Assembly (NCBI RefSeq): GCF_026314945.1
Contig: NZ_CP111121.1
Span: 2,170,001 to 2,234,000 of the forward strand
Direction: 5' to 3'
Length of the DNA: 64,000 nucleotides
Origin: Chryseobacterium fluminis
GTDB taxonomy: Bacteria > Bacteroidota > Bacteroidia > Flavobacteriales > Weeksellaceae
Below are positions 43,764 to 52,815 of the stretch, piece by piece (position 1 is the first letter of the stretch; each line of letters begins with the position of its first letter). The translations under genes and the position numbers were made by a program. A model generated the notes under the pieces. The model saw nothing but the letters and a program-made list of their open reading frames with translations. It ran no database searches and had not been told where the DNA came from.

Positions 43764-45890
43764 TTATTTCCTTTTCTCTTTCTGATAATTATAATGATTA
43801 ATTAAAATCCTGATTTCATTAAATTCAAAATCAGCCGGCAACGCATTTTTCCACTCGGTCAGGGTTTCATGCTGACTTTGGTAAAACAGGTCTTCAAAAG
43901 TTTTGATTTTATCCGAGGTAATGACTCTGGAGATATCCAGCAATCCCTGTTCTGCGAATTTCGCCAGATGCCCGATCACAGTTTCCTTTACCAGGCCTCT
44001 TTCCATTGAAATTTCGCCAATTGTTTTTCCCTGTTCAAACAGTTGAAAGGTCAGAACCTGTGAAGGAACTTTTGCAATCTTCATGCTGATCTCCTGATCA
44101 TTCTTTTCATCCAAAAGCTTAGTTTCCAGTAAATGAATTTCTTTCAGACTGTTCAGGTACTCTTCAATATCTTCCAGCCAGACCCGGAAATCTTCGTTAT
44201 ATTGTTTTAAACCTTTTGCTCCTTTTATTTCTGCATAGAATTCTTTCAGAGGGCCGAAGACCTTATTCCTGATTTCGGTAAAGAAGAAGTTCACCGCTCC
44301 TTTAGTTTTATTTTCAATTTCAGACCACTCTTCTTTCTGATCAATAAACAAATTCACCTTCTGAGAAATGACCCTTTCTAATTTAACGAAAATTTTACCC
44401 AGGTTTACAATCTCATGCTTCAGCTGAACATAAAGCTGTTTCGTTTTTACATGATCAATACTCTTGGTAACAATAGAAAGATTATTCCAGTCTTCCACTT
44501 CTTTTAAAAGCCATTGGGAATCTACGGTACGCAGTACTTTCTTGATGCTGTAATCATATTTTTCCTGATTCAGGATTGCCTCTACATTATCATTGGCATG
44601 GGTATCCCCCTGAAACTTTAAAATCCGGTTATCTTTAAAAATAACTTCAGGAGTAATTTTAGATTTCAGAACAATCCCTTCCAGGGTCCGGCAACGCGAT
44701 AATGCTACATACACCTGACCTGCCGTAAAGCTTTTCCCGGCATCGATGATCACTTTATCAAAGGTGAGTCCCTGACTTTTATGAATCGTAACCGCCCAGG
44801 CCAGCTTTATAGGAAACTGTTCAAAACTTCCCAGTACTTCTTCTTTGATATTTTTATCGGTATCCAGAAAATACTTTTTCTGCTCCCAGACTTCTCTTTT
44901 CACAGTGATTTCTGTCTCGCTGCCATCAAGAATAATCTTGATCTCATTTTCATCCAAAGCAGAAATTTCGCCCAGCTTTCCGTTAAAATACCGTTTTTCC
45001 CCGGAAATATCATTTCTGATGAACATCACCTGAGCTCCAATTTTCAAATCTAAAAACTGCTCATTCGGAAACTGGTTTTCTTTAAACTCACCGGAAAGTT
45101 TGGCCTCATATGTTCTTGAATCGGTTTTAATTTCGTCAAGTTTTTCCTGATTGATATCATCCGCCATTTTGTTATGCGAACACAGGTAAACATAAGGCTC
45201 ATCACCGGAATTAAAAGTCGGATCATATCTTTCATTCAGATGATCAAAATCTATATTGGCTACATCACCGTCCCGGATGGCATTCAGGATAGCCAGAAAC
45301 TCTTCATCGGACTGCCGGTATACTTTGGTAAGCTCAATGGTAATTAGAGGAATTTCTTTGATGGCATGACTGTCAAAAAAGAACGGAGACTGATAACACA
45401 TTTTTAAAATGTGCTCATCTCTCACCACCGGTGGCAACTGATACAGATCTCCGATAAATAACATCTGTACCCCTCCAAAACGCTGGTTATTTCTCCTGAT
45501 GAACCTCAGCGAAAAATCCATCATATCCAATACGTCTGCCCGTAACATGGAAACCTCATCGATGATCAGAACCTCCACCTCACGGAGAAGTTTCAGTTTA
45601 TCTTTACGGTATTTGAAGTGGGGCATCAGATCGGCAATATTATTGGCCAGACTGGTATCAATCCTGTCGGTAGTAGGTAAAAAAGTTCTCAGCGGCAGAC
45701 CAAACATTGAATGTATGGTAACCCCGCCTGCATTGATGGCAGCAATTCCCGTAGGCGCTACAACAATGTATTTTTTCCGGGTCTTCTTCACAAATTCATT
45801 AAGAAAAGTAGTCTTTCCCGTCCCTGCTTTTCCTGTAAGAAAAACACTTCTGTTGGTATGTTCTATTAAGTCAAAAAAATGATTGTTCAT
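43764..45890 (-). CDS. PIF1-like helicase with C-terminal HTH domain
   Basis: About 708 residues from the ATG at 45890; an upstream TTG at 45899 is not needed. N-terminal SF1B motor: FLTGKAGTGKTTFLN (Walker A), VAPTGIAAINAGGVTIHSMF, IIDEVSMLRADVLDMMD (Walker B), FIGDLYQLPPV, and AWAVTIHKSQGLTFDKVIID with YVALSRCRTLEGI near residue 400. The last 150 residues contain a helix-turn-helix (TIGEISMERGLVKETVIGHL), as in HTH_40/RQC-type modules. Such fusions are common in flavobacteria. It probably unwinds DNA with 5'-3' polarity, with the HTH part aiding binding. Confidence 0.87.
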   Translation of the reverse strand: MNNHFFDLIEHTNRSVFLTGKAGTGKTTFLNEFVKKTRKKYIVVAPTGIAAINAGGVTIHSMFGLPLRTFLPTTDRIDTSLANNIADLMPHFKYRKDKLKLLREVEVLIIDEVSMLRADVLDMMDFSLRFIRRNNQRFGGVQMLFIGDLYQLPPVVRDEHILKMCYQSPFFFDSHAIKEIPLITIELTKVYRQSDEEFLAILNAIRDGDVANIDFDHLNERYDPTFNSGDEPYVYLCSHNKMADDINQEKLDEIKTDSRTYEAKLSGEFKENQFPNEQFLDLKIGAQVMFIRNDISGEKRYFNGKLGEISALDENEIKIILDGSETEITVKREVWEQKKYFLDTDKNIKEEVLGSFEQFPIKLAWAVTIHKSQGLTFDKVIIDAGKSFTAGQVYVALSRCRTLEGIVLKSKITPEVIFKDNRILKFQGDTHANDNVEAILNQEKYDYSIKKVLRTVDSQWLLKEVEDWNNLSIVTKSIDHVKTKQLYVQLKHEIVNLGKIFVKLERVISQKVNLFIDQKEEWSEIENKTKGAVNFFFTEIRNKVFGPLKEFYAEIKGAKGLKQYNEDFRVWLEDIEEYLNSLKEIHLLETKLLDEKNDQEISMKIAKVPSQVLTFQLFEQGKTIGEISMERGLVKETVIGHLAKFAEQGLLDISRVITSDKIKTFEDLFYQSQHETLTEWKNALPADFEFNEIRILINHYNYQKEKRK

Positions 45891-45977
45891 CGTTGTCAAA
45901 ATTACGGAAAATGAATTTCAAATCCATACCTTGGCATAACTTTTGGAAATTATCCGGTATAATCTGAGAAAAAAAAT

Positions 45978-46406
45978 ATGAAATTTCCTATTCTGGCCCT
46001 TTGTACAGTGCTTTTCGCGACATCGTGTTCATCGACAAAAAATAACACCGGCAATTTGCCTAAAGATATTTCCGAGAGGCCTGCCGATGAGAACAGCAAG
46101 ATGTATGAGGCTGCCCAGCTGGATAAAATAAAGGCATCGTTAGAAACGGAAATTGCTAAAGAGAAGTGCAGTGATGCCAGCCAATGGACGTTTGCTCCTA
46201 TGGGATCAAAAGCCTGTGGAGGACCGCAGCTTTATATTGCCTATCCCAAAAAATCAGAAACGGTGATCCTGCAGAAAATTAATGACTATACAGAAAAGGT
46301 AAAAGCATTTAACGAAAAATATAAAGTGATGTCTGACTGTATGATGATCATGCCGCCATCGTCAATAAAATGTGTTGACGGAAAAGCTGAACTTGTCAAT
46401 TCTTAA
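45978..46406 (+). CDS. Hypothetical lipoprotein
   Basis: A 142-residue protein with the signal MKFPILALCTVLFATSC (lipobox FATSC). The mature part is polar with four Cys (EKCSDASQW, GSKACGGPQLYIAY, SDCMMIMPPS, SIKCVDG), which could form two disulfides. No known domain recognised. It is followed by a strong hairpin terminator. Confidence 0.7.
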   Translation: MKFPILALCTVLFATSCSSTKNNTGNLPKDISERPADENSKMYEAAQLDKIKASLETEIAKEKCSDASQWTFAPMGSKACGGPQLYIAYPKKSETVILQKINDYTEKVKAFNEKYKVMSDCMMIMPPSSIKCVDGKAELVNS

Positions 46407-46460
46407 TGAGTATCACAAGATATTGCTCAAAGGATTTTCACCAAGGATTTTTTTAGCATA

Positions 46461-46491
46461 AAATGCTCTGTCAAATGATGACAGAGCATTT
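46461..46491. terminator. Bidirectional terminator
   Basis: Perfect 13-bp stem AAATGCTCTGTCA/TGACAGAGCATTT with a 5-nt loop, between convergent genes. Confidence 0.8.
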
Positions 46492-46525
46492 TAAGTATGA
46501 TTACTGGAACAAGACCACAGGTATG

Positions 46526-47065
46526 CTATAACCCTTCAACAGGCTTTACATTTTCCTGATACCAGGAAGAATATTTTACATAATTATCCGCAATTCTGTT
46601 AACTTCTCCTTCCAGAAGTTGAGAGCTGATATCTTTTATTTTTTTTGCAGGAACACCTCCCCAAACTTCCCCGGATTTAATGTGAGTTCCCTGGGTGACT
46701 ACGGATCCCGCCCCAATAATTGAGTTTTCTTCTACCAGACAGTCGTCCATAACGATAGCTCCCATTCCGATCAGGACATTGTCTTTAATGGTACAGCCGT
46801 GGACAATGGCATTGTGGCCGATTGACACATTATTTCCGATATTTAAAGGATGCTTCTGGTACGTGCAGTGAAGCATTGCATTATCCTGAACATTAACCTT
46901 ATTACCCATTTTGATATAATGAACGTCACCCCTTATCACGGCATTGTACCATATACTGCATTCTCTTCCCATGGTAACATCTCCGATTATGGTAGCCGTT
47001 TCTGCCAGAAAAGTATTTTCTCCGATCTGCGGTGATTTGCCTAAAAGTTCTTTTATAAGTGCCAT
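46526..47065 (-). CDS. Gamma carbonic anhydrase-like hexapeptide protein
   Basis: A 179-residue left-handed beta-helix protein with hexapeptide repeats (IGDVTMG, IRGDVHYIKMG, IGMGAIVMDD). The three candidate zinc ligands of the YrdA/gamma-CA family are present in NAMLHCTY and GHNAIVHG. It ends with a helical tail (VNRIADNYVKYSSWYQE). Members may interconvert CO2 and bicarbonate or act on other small substrates; the activity of this group is often undetectable. It is divergent from the NifU-domain gene. Confidence 0.85.
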   Translation of the reverse strand: MALIKELLGKSPQIGENTFLAETATIIGDVTMGRECSIWYNAVIRGDVHYIKMGNKVNVQDNAMLHCTYQKHPLNIGNNVSIGHNAIVHGCTIKDNVLIGMGAIVMDDCLVEENSIIGAGSVVTQGTHIKSGEVWGGVPAKKIKDISSQLLEGEVNRIADNYVKYSSWYQENVKPVEGL

Positions 47066-47245
47066 ATTTCTAATTTGAAAATTTAAATCGAGTCGTTGGA
47101 ATCAGGAGTAGTTAGCCCTAATGTTTGATATTCCGATTTTCACTGACCATCAGAACAGGTCCGGTCATCATTACCTCTCTAATTTTAAATGATGGTAATA
47201 GCGAAAATCTAACTTCTAACCGCCGGCTTCTAATTTCTAATTCCG

Positions 47246-47253
47246 TATTTTTG
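47246..47253 (+). promoter_or_regulatory. -7 box for the NifU-domain gene
   Basis: TATTTTTG followed by TATC, 21 bp before the ATG at 47275. Confidence 0.5.
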
Positions 47254-47274
47254 TATCTCAAATTTAACTAAAAA

Positions 47275-48153
47275 ATGCGTACGATACTTATAGAACCAAC
47301 TGAAAACCCAAAAGTGATGAAATTTGTAGCAGACTACAATCTGATTCCGGGATCTTTAGAGTTGGACAGAGATTCAGATATTTCAGAAATTCCACTGGCC
47401 CAGGAATTATTTAACTATCCTTTTGTGGAAAGAATCTTCATTACAGCCAATTTTGTCGCTATTGCCAAACAGGACACGGTAGAATGGGAACACGTTTCCG
47501 AAAGTCTTAAAAATATCATTGAAGATGAATTACTGGCTAATCCCAGAATTTATCTCCAGAAGAAAAAGGAAATGTATCAGGTATATGCTGAAATGACTCC
47601 GAATCCGAATGTGATGAAATTTGTTTCCAGTAAAATGCTGATGGACGGATTTGTAGAAGTAAAATCGAGAGACGAAGCAGAGGGTGTACCGATGGCTCAA
47701 GTGATTTTTAAAGAATTTGATTTTGCGAAGGAAGTTTTTATTTCTGATAATTTTGTGGCAGTGACAAGAGATAATTCTGTGGAATGGCATGAAGTAATGA
47801 TGGCTGTCCGTGCTTTAATTGCAGAACATCTTCAGAACGGCGGTGAAATTTCAAACATTGAGGCCCAGAAGCATGAGAACCCGGTAGAAAATATCATCAA
47901 CAGAGATTATACGGATGATGAACAGAAAATTTCTGACATCCTGAATGAATATGTGGCTCCTGCTGTTGAAAACGACGGGGGAAAAATATCACTGATGGAA
48001 TATGACCAGGACAGTAAAACGGCAAGAATGCTTTTACAGGGTGCCTGCTCAGGATGTCCGAGTTCTACGGCTACCCTGAAGAATGGCATTGAAAGTATCC
48101 TAAAACAATTCGTACCTGATTTAGTAGAAAAAGTGGAAGCAGTAAACGGCTAA
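47275..48153 (+). CDS. Nfu-type iron-sulfur scaffold protein with duplicated N domain
   Basis: A 292-residue protein. Two Nfu N-terminal domains in tandem: residues about 1-85 (IEPTENPKVMKFVADYNLIP) and about 100-185 (EMTPNPNVMKFVSSKMLMDG). A NifU C-terminal domain follows (about 205-290) with the Fe-S ligand pair in LLQGACSGCPSSTATLKNGI. It would carry or deliver Fe-S clusters. A lipoprotein gene and hemH follow on the same strand at 9 bp and overlapping by one base, tying it to iron and haem metabolism. Confidence 0.9.
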   Translation: MRTILIEPTENPKVMKFVADYNLIPGSLELDRDSDISEIPLAQELFNYPFVERIFITANFVAIAKQDTVEWEHVSESLKNIIEDELLANPRIYLQKKKEMYQVYAEMTPNPNVMKFVSSKMLMDGFVEVKSRDEAEGVPMAQVIFKEFDFAKEVFISDNFVAVTRDNSVEWHEVMMAVRALIAEHLQNGGEISNIEAQKHENPVENIINRDYTDDEQKISDILNEYVAPAVENDGGKISLMEYDQDSKTARMLLQGACSGCPSSTATLKNGIESILKQFVPDLVEKVEAVNG

Positions 48154-48162
48154 AAAATCACA

Positions 48163-48606
48163 ATGAGAACATTCTTTCTTTTAATTATTTTAAGCATAGG
48201 CCTTTTTTCGTGTAAAAAGGAACCGCAGCTGAATGATGGTATTCATGAAGATCTGGTTGAGATGGGCGTTGCAAAAGACAGCCTTCAGAAAATGGATATC
48301 GTTCTGGAAAAGTTAAACAGGAAAAACACTACTTTTCTGGATTATTATTTTCATCACTACTATGTGCTTGATCAGGAAGCTCACGATGAGATAAAAAAAT
48401 TAAAAGGTGAAGAATTTGTATACGATGCCGGGGAAGAATACCAAAAGATGTTTACAAAAACAATTACTGAAAAAAGTGATCAGTACTTAAAATCTTTTGG
48501 CATTTCAGACGAGGAAGAACATTTGGCCCTCGAAATTTATATTTTACGTTTAAAAAAGAAATATGGTCCGACAATTGATGGACGACTGCAAAGTTTAGAC
48601 AAATAA
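48163..48606 (+). CDS. Hypothetical lipoprotein between nfu and hemH
   Basis: A 147-residue protein with a lipoprotein signal (MRTFFLLIILSIGLFSC). The mature part is highly charged and helical (GIHEDLVEMGVAKDSLQKMD, then LDYYFHHYYVLDQEAHDEI). It may belong to the group of small helical Bacteroidota lipoproteins near DUF4296, but this is uncertain. Its stop overlaps the hemH start (TAATG), so translation is probably coupled. Confidence 0.65.
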   Translation: MRTFFLLIILSIGLFSCKKEPQLNDGIHEDLVEMGVAKDSLQKMDIVLEKLNRKNTTFLDYYFHHYYVLDQEAHDEIKKLKGEEFVYDAGEEYQKMFTKTITEKSDQYLKSFGISDEEEHLALEIYILRLKKKYGPTIDGRLQSLDK

Positions 48607-49628
48607 TGAAAGGAATTCTATTAGTAAACCTGGGATCACCAAGATCGACGGCTGTAAGTGATGTAAAGGAATATCTGGACGAATTCCTGATGGATGAAAG
48701 GGTAATTGACTACCGATGGATTTTCCGGGCACTTCTGGTCCGTGGAATTATATTAAATACAAGACCGGCAAAATCTGCTGAAGCTTATAAAACAGTCTGG
48801 ACCGAGCAGGGGTCACCATTAATTGTCATTACGGAGAAAATTCAGAAAAAACTTCAGAGACTGGTAGATGTTCCTGTAGAAATCGGAATGAGATATGCCG
48901 AGCCAAGCATTGAAACCGGAATCAGAAAGCTGGTTGAAAAAGGAGTTTCTGAGATTGTCCTTTTTCCTTTGTATCCTCAATATGCGATGAGTACTACGGA
49001 AACAGTGATAGAAAAAGCAGAGGAAGTAAGAAAAGAGAAATTTCCGGATGTAAAAATCAATTATATTCAGCCTTTTTACAACAGGGAAATTTATACCGAC
49101 TGTCTTGCGGAAAGTATTAAAGAAAAGCTTCCTGAAAATTTTGATGCCTTACAGTTTTCATATCACGGTGTTCCGGAGAGACATATTTATAAGACCGATC
49201 CTACCAACACCTGTAATTTAAACGACTGCTGTTCCAGAGCATCCAATCCGAGTCACCAGTTTTGCTATCGTCACCAGTGTTTCGATGTCACCAATTCTGT
49301 TATTAAAAAATTAGGTTTACCAAAAGAAAAAGTGATGGTCACGTTTCAGTCAAGATTAGGAAAAGACAAATGGATGGAACCGTATACAGATGAAACTCTG
49401 GAAAGCCTTGGCAAGAAAGGAGTAAAAAATTTGGCCATTGTGTGCCCTGCCTTTGTTTCTGACTGTCTGGAAACTCTTGAAGAAATCTCAGTTGAAGGAA
49501 AAGAGCAGTTCTTACACGGAGGCGGAGAAAACTTCCACTATATTCCCTGTCTCAATGATGAAGACCGCTGGATCGATGTTGTCAAAATTTTATGTGAAGA
49601 AAAACTCAATGAATTTTATTTAGTTTAA
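48606..49628 (+). CDS. hemH: Ferrochelatase
   Basis: A 340-residue enzyme that inserts ferrous iron into protoporphyrin IX. MKGILLVNLGSPRST at the start, the catalytic His in FSYHGVPERHIYK, and the catalytic Glu in SDCLETLEEISVEGK. Between them lies a Cys-rich insert (residues about 197-222) with five close cysteines (CNLNDCC ... CYRHQC), a place where related bacterial enzymes can hold a cluster or just carry extra thiols. Its start overlaps the preceding stop by one base. It ends 115 bp before the first DnaA box. Confidence 0.93.
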   Translation: MKGILLVNLGSPRSTAVSDVKEYLDEFLMDERVIDYRWIFRALLVRGIILNTRPAKSAEAYKTVWTEQGSPLIVITEKIQKKLQRLVDVPVEIGMRYAEPSIETGIRKLVEKGVSEIVLFPLYPQYAMSTTETVIEKAEEVRKEKFPDVKINYIQPFYNREIYTDCLAESIKEKLPENFDALQFSYHGVPERHIYKTDPTNTCNLNDCCSRASNPSHQFCYRHQCFDVTNSVIKKLGLPKEKVMVTFQSRLGKDKWMEPYTDETLESLGKKGVKNLAIVCPAFVSDCLETLEEISVEGKEQFLHGGGENFHYIPCLNDEDRWIDVVKILCEEKLNEFYLV

Positions 49629-49636
49629 AATATAGC

Positions 49637-49664
49637 AACCTTCGGAAACGGAGGTTATTTTTTT
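49637..49664 (+). terminator. Terminator after hemH
   Basis: Stem AACCTtCG/CGgAGGTT followed by a T run, 9 bp past the stop. Confidence 0.6.
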
Positions 49665-49742
49665 GTATTAAATTGTGAGTTCTGCCAACCTTTTTCATTT
49701 TCAAACCTCCGGATCAATCGTCGTAAAAGGACCCCATGACTT

Positions 49743-50304
49743 TGTGGATAACTTTTCTTTATATGGTTTCAACCCCTCCCACCTACTCAAAATTTAACAA
49801 CTAACATTAATTAAATCTTTCCTGAAAAGCTCAGCGGGCTGTAAAATATACAACAACCGACATTGTGGATAACTTTTTCGGGAAGATAAAATCATAATGA
49901 ATATAAGTAATGTTGATCATTAGTTTTACGGAAAACTATTCTTTAGAAATACGATAAGTTAACAATTTTATTATAACAGCCGTACGTCAACAGCTATAAC
50001 CAAACAATTTAATGATGAAGCAGTATCACAATTCTACCCTGCTATGGAACTGACCATATTGCAGCATTATAAGTGACGACATTGTGGATAACTTTTCTGC
50101 CTTTTATATTTCAGAAGATAATTTCTACTAAAAATCATAAAAAAAATAAAAATCACAGACACCCCCTCTAAAAATACGATTTAAAATTAATTTTTAGTAA
50201 AATTTAATATAGACCCCTATTATTTTTACATTAAAATTAAAAATTTAAATATTTTTCATACCTTTACCCCATCAAAACAACATCATTAACCTTAAAAAAT
50301 TAAA
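49743..50304. other. oriC: Candidate replication origin: three DnaA boxes plus AT-rich unwinding region
   Basis: Three perfect DnaA boxes TGTGGATAA (reverse of TTATCCACA) lie in the same orientation at 49743-49751, 49864-49872 and 50083-50091. Each is set in the longer repeat TTGTGGATAACTTTT, two of them preceded by CGACA. To the right (50100-50300) the sequence is extremely AT-rich with runs such as ATTTAAAATTAATTTTTAG, suitable for unwinding. The 676-bp gap has no gene. By chance a given 9-mer is expected about once or less in this window on both strands, so three in 350 bp is notable. dnaA itself is not here, which is common in Bacteroidota. The + strand ribosomal genes to the left point toward it, which is somewhat against. 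Confidence 0.6.
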
Positions 50305-50535
50305 ATGATGAATGCTACAGCCCAAATTTTAAAACAGAAAATCGAAAACTTCACCCCGGAACTGCTGGAAGCTTTGGCAAAAATGATGGATCACCTGGAA
50401 ATTCAGAACAGACCTGCGATTCCTCAGTTCCAGATTGATGAGGTTTTATACAGGATTCAGTTTCATCATGAAAATCCAAAAACAAAATTAGATTTTTATG
50501 AAAACATTGCTGAGCTGGAAAAGAGTTTTGCCTGA
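50305..50535 (+). CDS. Putative antitoxin of a type II toxin-antitoxin pair
   Basis: A 76-residue protein (MMNATAQILKQKIENFTPEL) with a helical N-terminus and a C-terminal segment VLYRIQFHHENPKTKLDFYE that resembles toxin-binding tails of Bacteroidota addiction-module antitoxins. Its stop codon overlaps the start of the ParE/RelE-like gene by one base (TGATG). No classic DNA-binding motif is evident. It lies just to the right of the AT-rich origin candidate, which must also contain its promoter. Confidence 0.65.
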   Translation: MMNATAQILKQKIENFTPELLEALAKMMDHLEIQNRPAIPQFQIDEVLYRIQFHHENPKTKLDFYENIAELEKSFA

Positions 50536-50798
50536 TGAAAGTATTTTTATCCTCTATTGCAAAAAATGACATAAGGCTTCTTCTGAGGGTATTTAATGCC
50601 GAAAAAGAACATAAAGGATCCTATTTTCTGGAGGATTTAAAAGAGTCGATTGATTTTATTCTGGAAGAATCTGAAAGAATTGGGAAATCATCAGAAATCA
50701 CCATTCGAAAAATGGAAAATTTTCCCGTGCATATTCATTATCTGTTTGAAAATAATGAAACCCTTTTCATCGCGGCAATTTTCAAAGAGTTAAATTAA
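50535..50798 (+). CDS. ParE/RelE-family toxin
   Basis: An 87-residue protein. The pattern MKVFLSSIAKNDIRLLLRVF at the start and ITIRKMENFPVHIHYLFENN ... IAAIF near the end fits the RelE/ParE fold: a helical hairpin then beta strands with the FP.xI.Y core. Family members either cut mRNA at the ribosome or poison gyrase; which applies here cannot be told. Translationally coupled to the upstream antitoxin, and followed by a strong terminator. Confidence 0.7.
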   Translation: MKVFLSSIAKNDIRLLLRVFNAEKEHKGSYFLEDLKESIDFILEESERIGKSSEITIRKMENFPVHIHYLFENNETLFIAAIFKELN

Positions 50799-50830
50799 AT
50801 GATCGGAATTCCTAAGACTATTATTATATC

Positions 50831-50863
50831 AAACCCTGCAGAACTTGCTCCTGCAGGGTTTTT
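50831..50863. terminator. Bidirectional terminator after the toxin gene
   Basis: Perfect 11-bp stem AAACCCTGCAG/CTGCAGGGTTT with T runs. Confidence 0.8.
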
Positions 50864-50890
50864 GTTTTATAGATCTTATTCGGTTGAGGT

Positions 50891-52102
50891 TTATCTCACA
50901 GGCGTTCTGAACTCGCCATACCCCATCAGGCCGTCATAATTTCTTCCGAAAGGTTTGTAATATAAGAATCCCTGGTAAAGATTCTCCGTCTGCCAGAAAT
51001 TACCGTTGACTTCACCGAAATTAAGCGCACCATTAGGCTCTTTAGTTGCAAGCACGTAATTATAAAACCCTTGTTTCAGATAGATTTTGGCAACATACTT
51101 TTTACCGGCTTCATCATACTGCATCTGATTATCTTTACTTGGCTGGAAATTATTAAAACCACCCAGCACATAAATCTCTTTGTCCACAGGATCAGAATCT
51201 ATCGAAAAATATACCCATGAATAATCTCCTTCTCTTTCTGCGTTTCTCTCCTGTCCCAGATCATTTCTCCGGTAATACCAGGCGCCATTGACGTCCGGCT
51301 GGTACTGGTAATTCAGGGGAAAAGCCCATACCGGATGAAGATAAGTCTGGTTGACACCGTCTTTCACTTCCGTGGCACGTACCATATCCGCAGCCATATT
51401 CATATTTTTATTATCGAAATAATAAAACTCATTATTTCCCGGGAAAGACAGATTCAGCTGTTGGAAAAGAAGCTGACTTCCTAAGGTAGCACTGGGTTTC
51501 AGATTATTGGCCACAACATTCGGATTGTTATTCTGCATGACATTTAAGGTCATGGAATTTACATTGGCAGAAATATCCCCTCCTTTGGAAACCACCTTCA
51601 CCTCTACCCTCTGATTAACATCAGGCCTTTTGGCATCAGCAATTCTTGAGACATTCAAAGCTACGGCTGCCATATCTTCAACGATATAAAACCTCCTTGT
51701 AAACAATGGTTTGTCGGCAGAATCTTTATACACTACCAGCTCAAAATTTCCTGAAATCTTCGGCTGTATTTTTTCATTTGGAAATACTAATTTATAATGA
51801 GTGTAAGCCTGCAGCGTGTTAAAAGAATATTCAAACTTATCCAACAGTGCATTTAAGCTTCCTTTGGCAAATTCTGTAAAGAAAAGGTTGTCCTCCTGCC
51901 AGTTTTTGTCATAGTGTTTAAGGGTATATCGGTAAATTTCACTGGCATTGGTAAGATCGTCGAAGCTCAAAACCAACTGTTGATTCGGGTTGATAACCGG
52001 AGTTTCATCATTGGTCTGCGGATTAAATAACTGGATACTTTGGATATTCTGTCCAAAAACCAATCCGCTTAAAGAAAGTAAAAATAGTCGCAAAGTTTTC
52101 AT
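50891..52102 (-). CDS. T9SS plug protein (DUF5103)
   Basis: A 403-residue protein with a signal peptide (MKTLRLFLLSLSGLVFGQNI) and the DUF5103 domain over almost all of its length (NPNQQLVLSFDDLTNASEIY near the start, WVYFSIDSDPVDKEIYVLGG and GYGEFRTPVR at the end). DUF5103 corresponds to the Plug protein that closes the periplasmic side of the SprA translocon of the type IX secretion system in flavobacteria. This fits the T9SS-sorted proteins at 9928 and 21662. It stands alone. Confidence 0.85.
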   Translation of the reverse strand: MKTLRLFLLSLSGLVFGQNIQSIQLFNPQTNDETPVINPNQQLVLSFDDLTNASEIYRYTLKHYDKNWQEDNLFFTEFAKGSLNALLDKFEYSFNTLQAYTHYKLVFPNEKIQPKISGNFELVVYKDSADKPLFTRRFYIVEDMAAVALNVSRIADAKRPDVNQRVEVKVVSKGGDISANVNSMTLNVMQNNNPNVVANNLKPSATLGSQLLFQQLNLSFPGNNEFYYFDNKNMNMAADMVRATEVKDGVNQTYLHPVWAFPLNYQYQPDVNGAWYYRRNDLGQERNAEREGDYSWVYFSIDSDPVDKEIYVLGGFNNFQPSKDNQMQYDEAGKKYVAKIYLKQGFYNYVLATKEPNGALNFGEVNGNFWQTENLYQGFLYYKPFGRNYDGLMGYGEFRTPVR

Positions 52103-52146
52103 TATGACGAAGATAAAGAAAAATCGTCACTTTCTTTATAATATCG

Positions 52147-52154
52147 TATTTTTG
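52147..52154 (+). promoter_or_regulatory. -7 box for the MBL hydrolase
   Basis: TATTTTTG followed by AATA, 22 bp before the ATG at 52177. Confidence 0.5.
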
Positions 52155-52176
52155 AATATAAAAAAATATTCAGCAT

Positions 52177-52815
52177 ATGCTTCAGATTCAAGGTTTCGTA
52201 TTCAATTTTGCAAGCGAAAACACGTATATTATTTACAACGAAAATAAAAATGCCTGGCTGTTTGATCCGGGAAATATGAACGAACAGGAAACCAGGGTTA
52301 TTGAAAACTTTATTGCAGAAAACGGGTTGAAAATTGAAAAAATCATCCTGACTCATGCTCACATCGATCATGTTTTGGGATTACAATGGGCTTTTGACAC
52401 TTATAAAGTACCTGTGCTCATGCATCGTGACGATAAAGAAGTTCTGGACATGTTCCAGATCAGCGGAATGAGATTCGGAATGGAACTCAACCATATTAAT
52501 GTTGATATCGAATACATTGATGAAGGGGACGAACTGGATTTTGAAGGGCAAAAATTCAAAGTATATCACGTTCCGGGACATTCTCCGGGAAGCGTGATTT
52601 ATCATAATGAAAATCAGAAATTTATGATATCCGGTGATGTCCTGTTTGAAGGTAGTATCGGAAGAACCGATTTATATAAAGGAAATTACGAGCAATTAAT
52701 TGAAGGAATTAAAACGAAACTTTTCGTCCTTGATACTGATACTCAGGTTTTTTCCGGACATGGAAATCCTACAAAAATTGGATTTGAAAAGCAGCATAAT
52801 CCTTTTTTAAAGTAG
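52177..52815 (+). CDS. MBL-fold metallohydrolase (glyoxalase II-like)
   Basis: A 212-residue protein without a signal peptide. The metal-binding motif THAHIDHVLG (HxHxDH) is followed by HVPGHSPGSVIYH (third His), SGDVLFEGSIGRTDL (bridging Asp) and FSGHGNPTKIG (last His). This spacing is that of small glyoxalase II-like hydrolases of the YcbL type that act on thioesters. The exact substrate is unknown. Divergent from the plug-protein gene. Confidence 0.88.
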   Translation: MLQIQGFVFNFASENTYIIYNENKNAWLFDPGNMNEQETRVIENFIAENGLKIEKIILTHAHIDHVLGLQWAFDTYKVPVLMHRDDKEVLDMFQISGMRFGMELNHINVDIEYIDEGDELDFEGQKFKVYHVPGHSPGSVIYHNENQKFMISGDVLFEGSIGRTDLYKGNYEQLIEGIKTKLFVLDTDTQVFSGHGNPTKIGFEKQHNPFLK

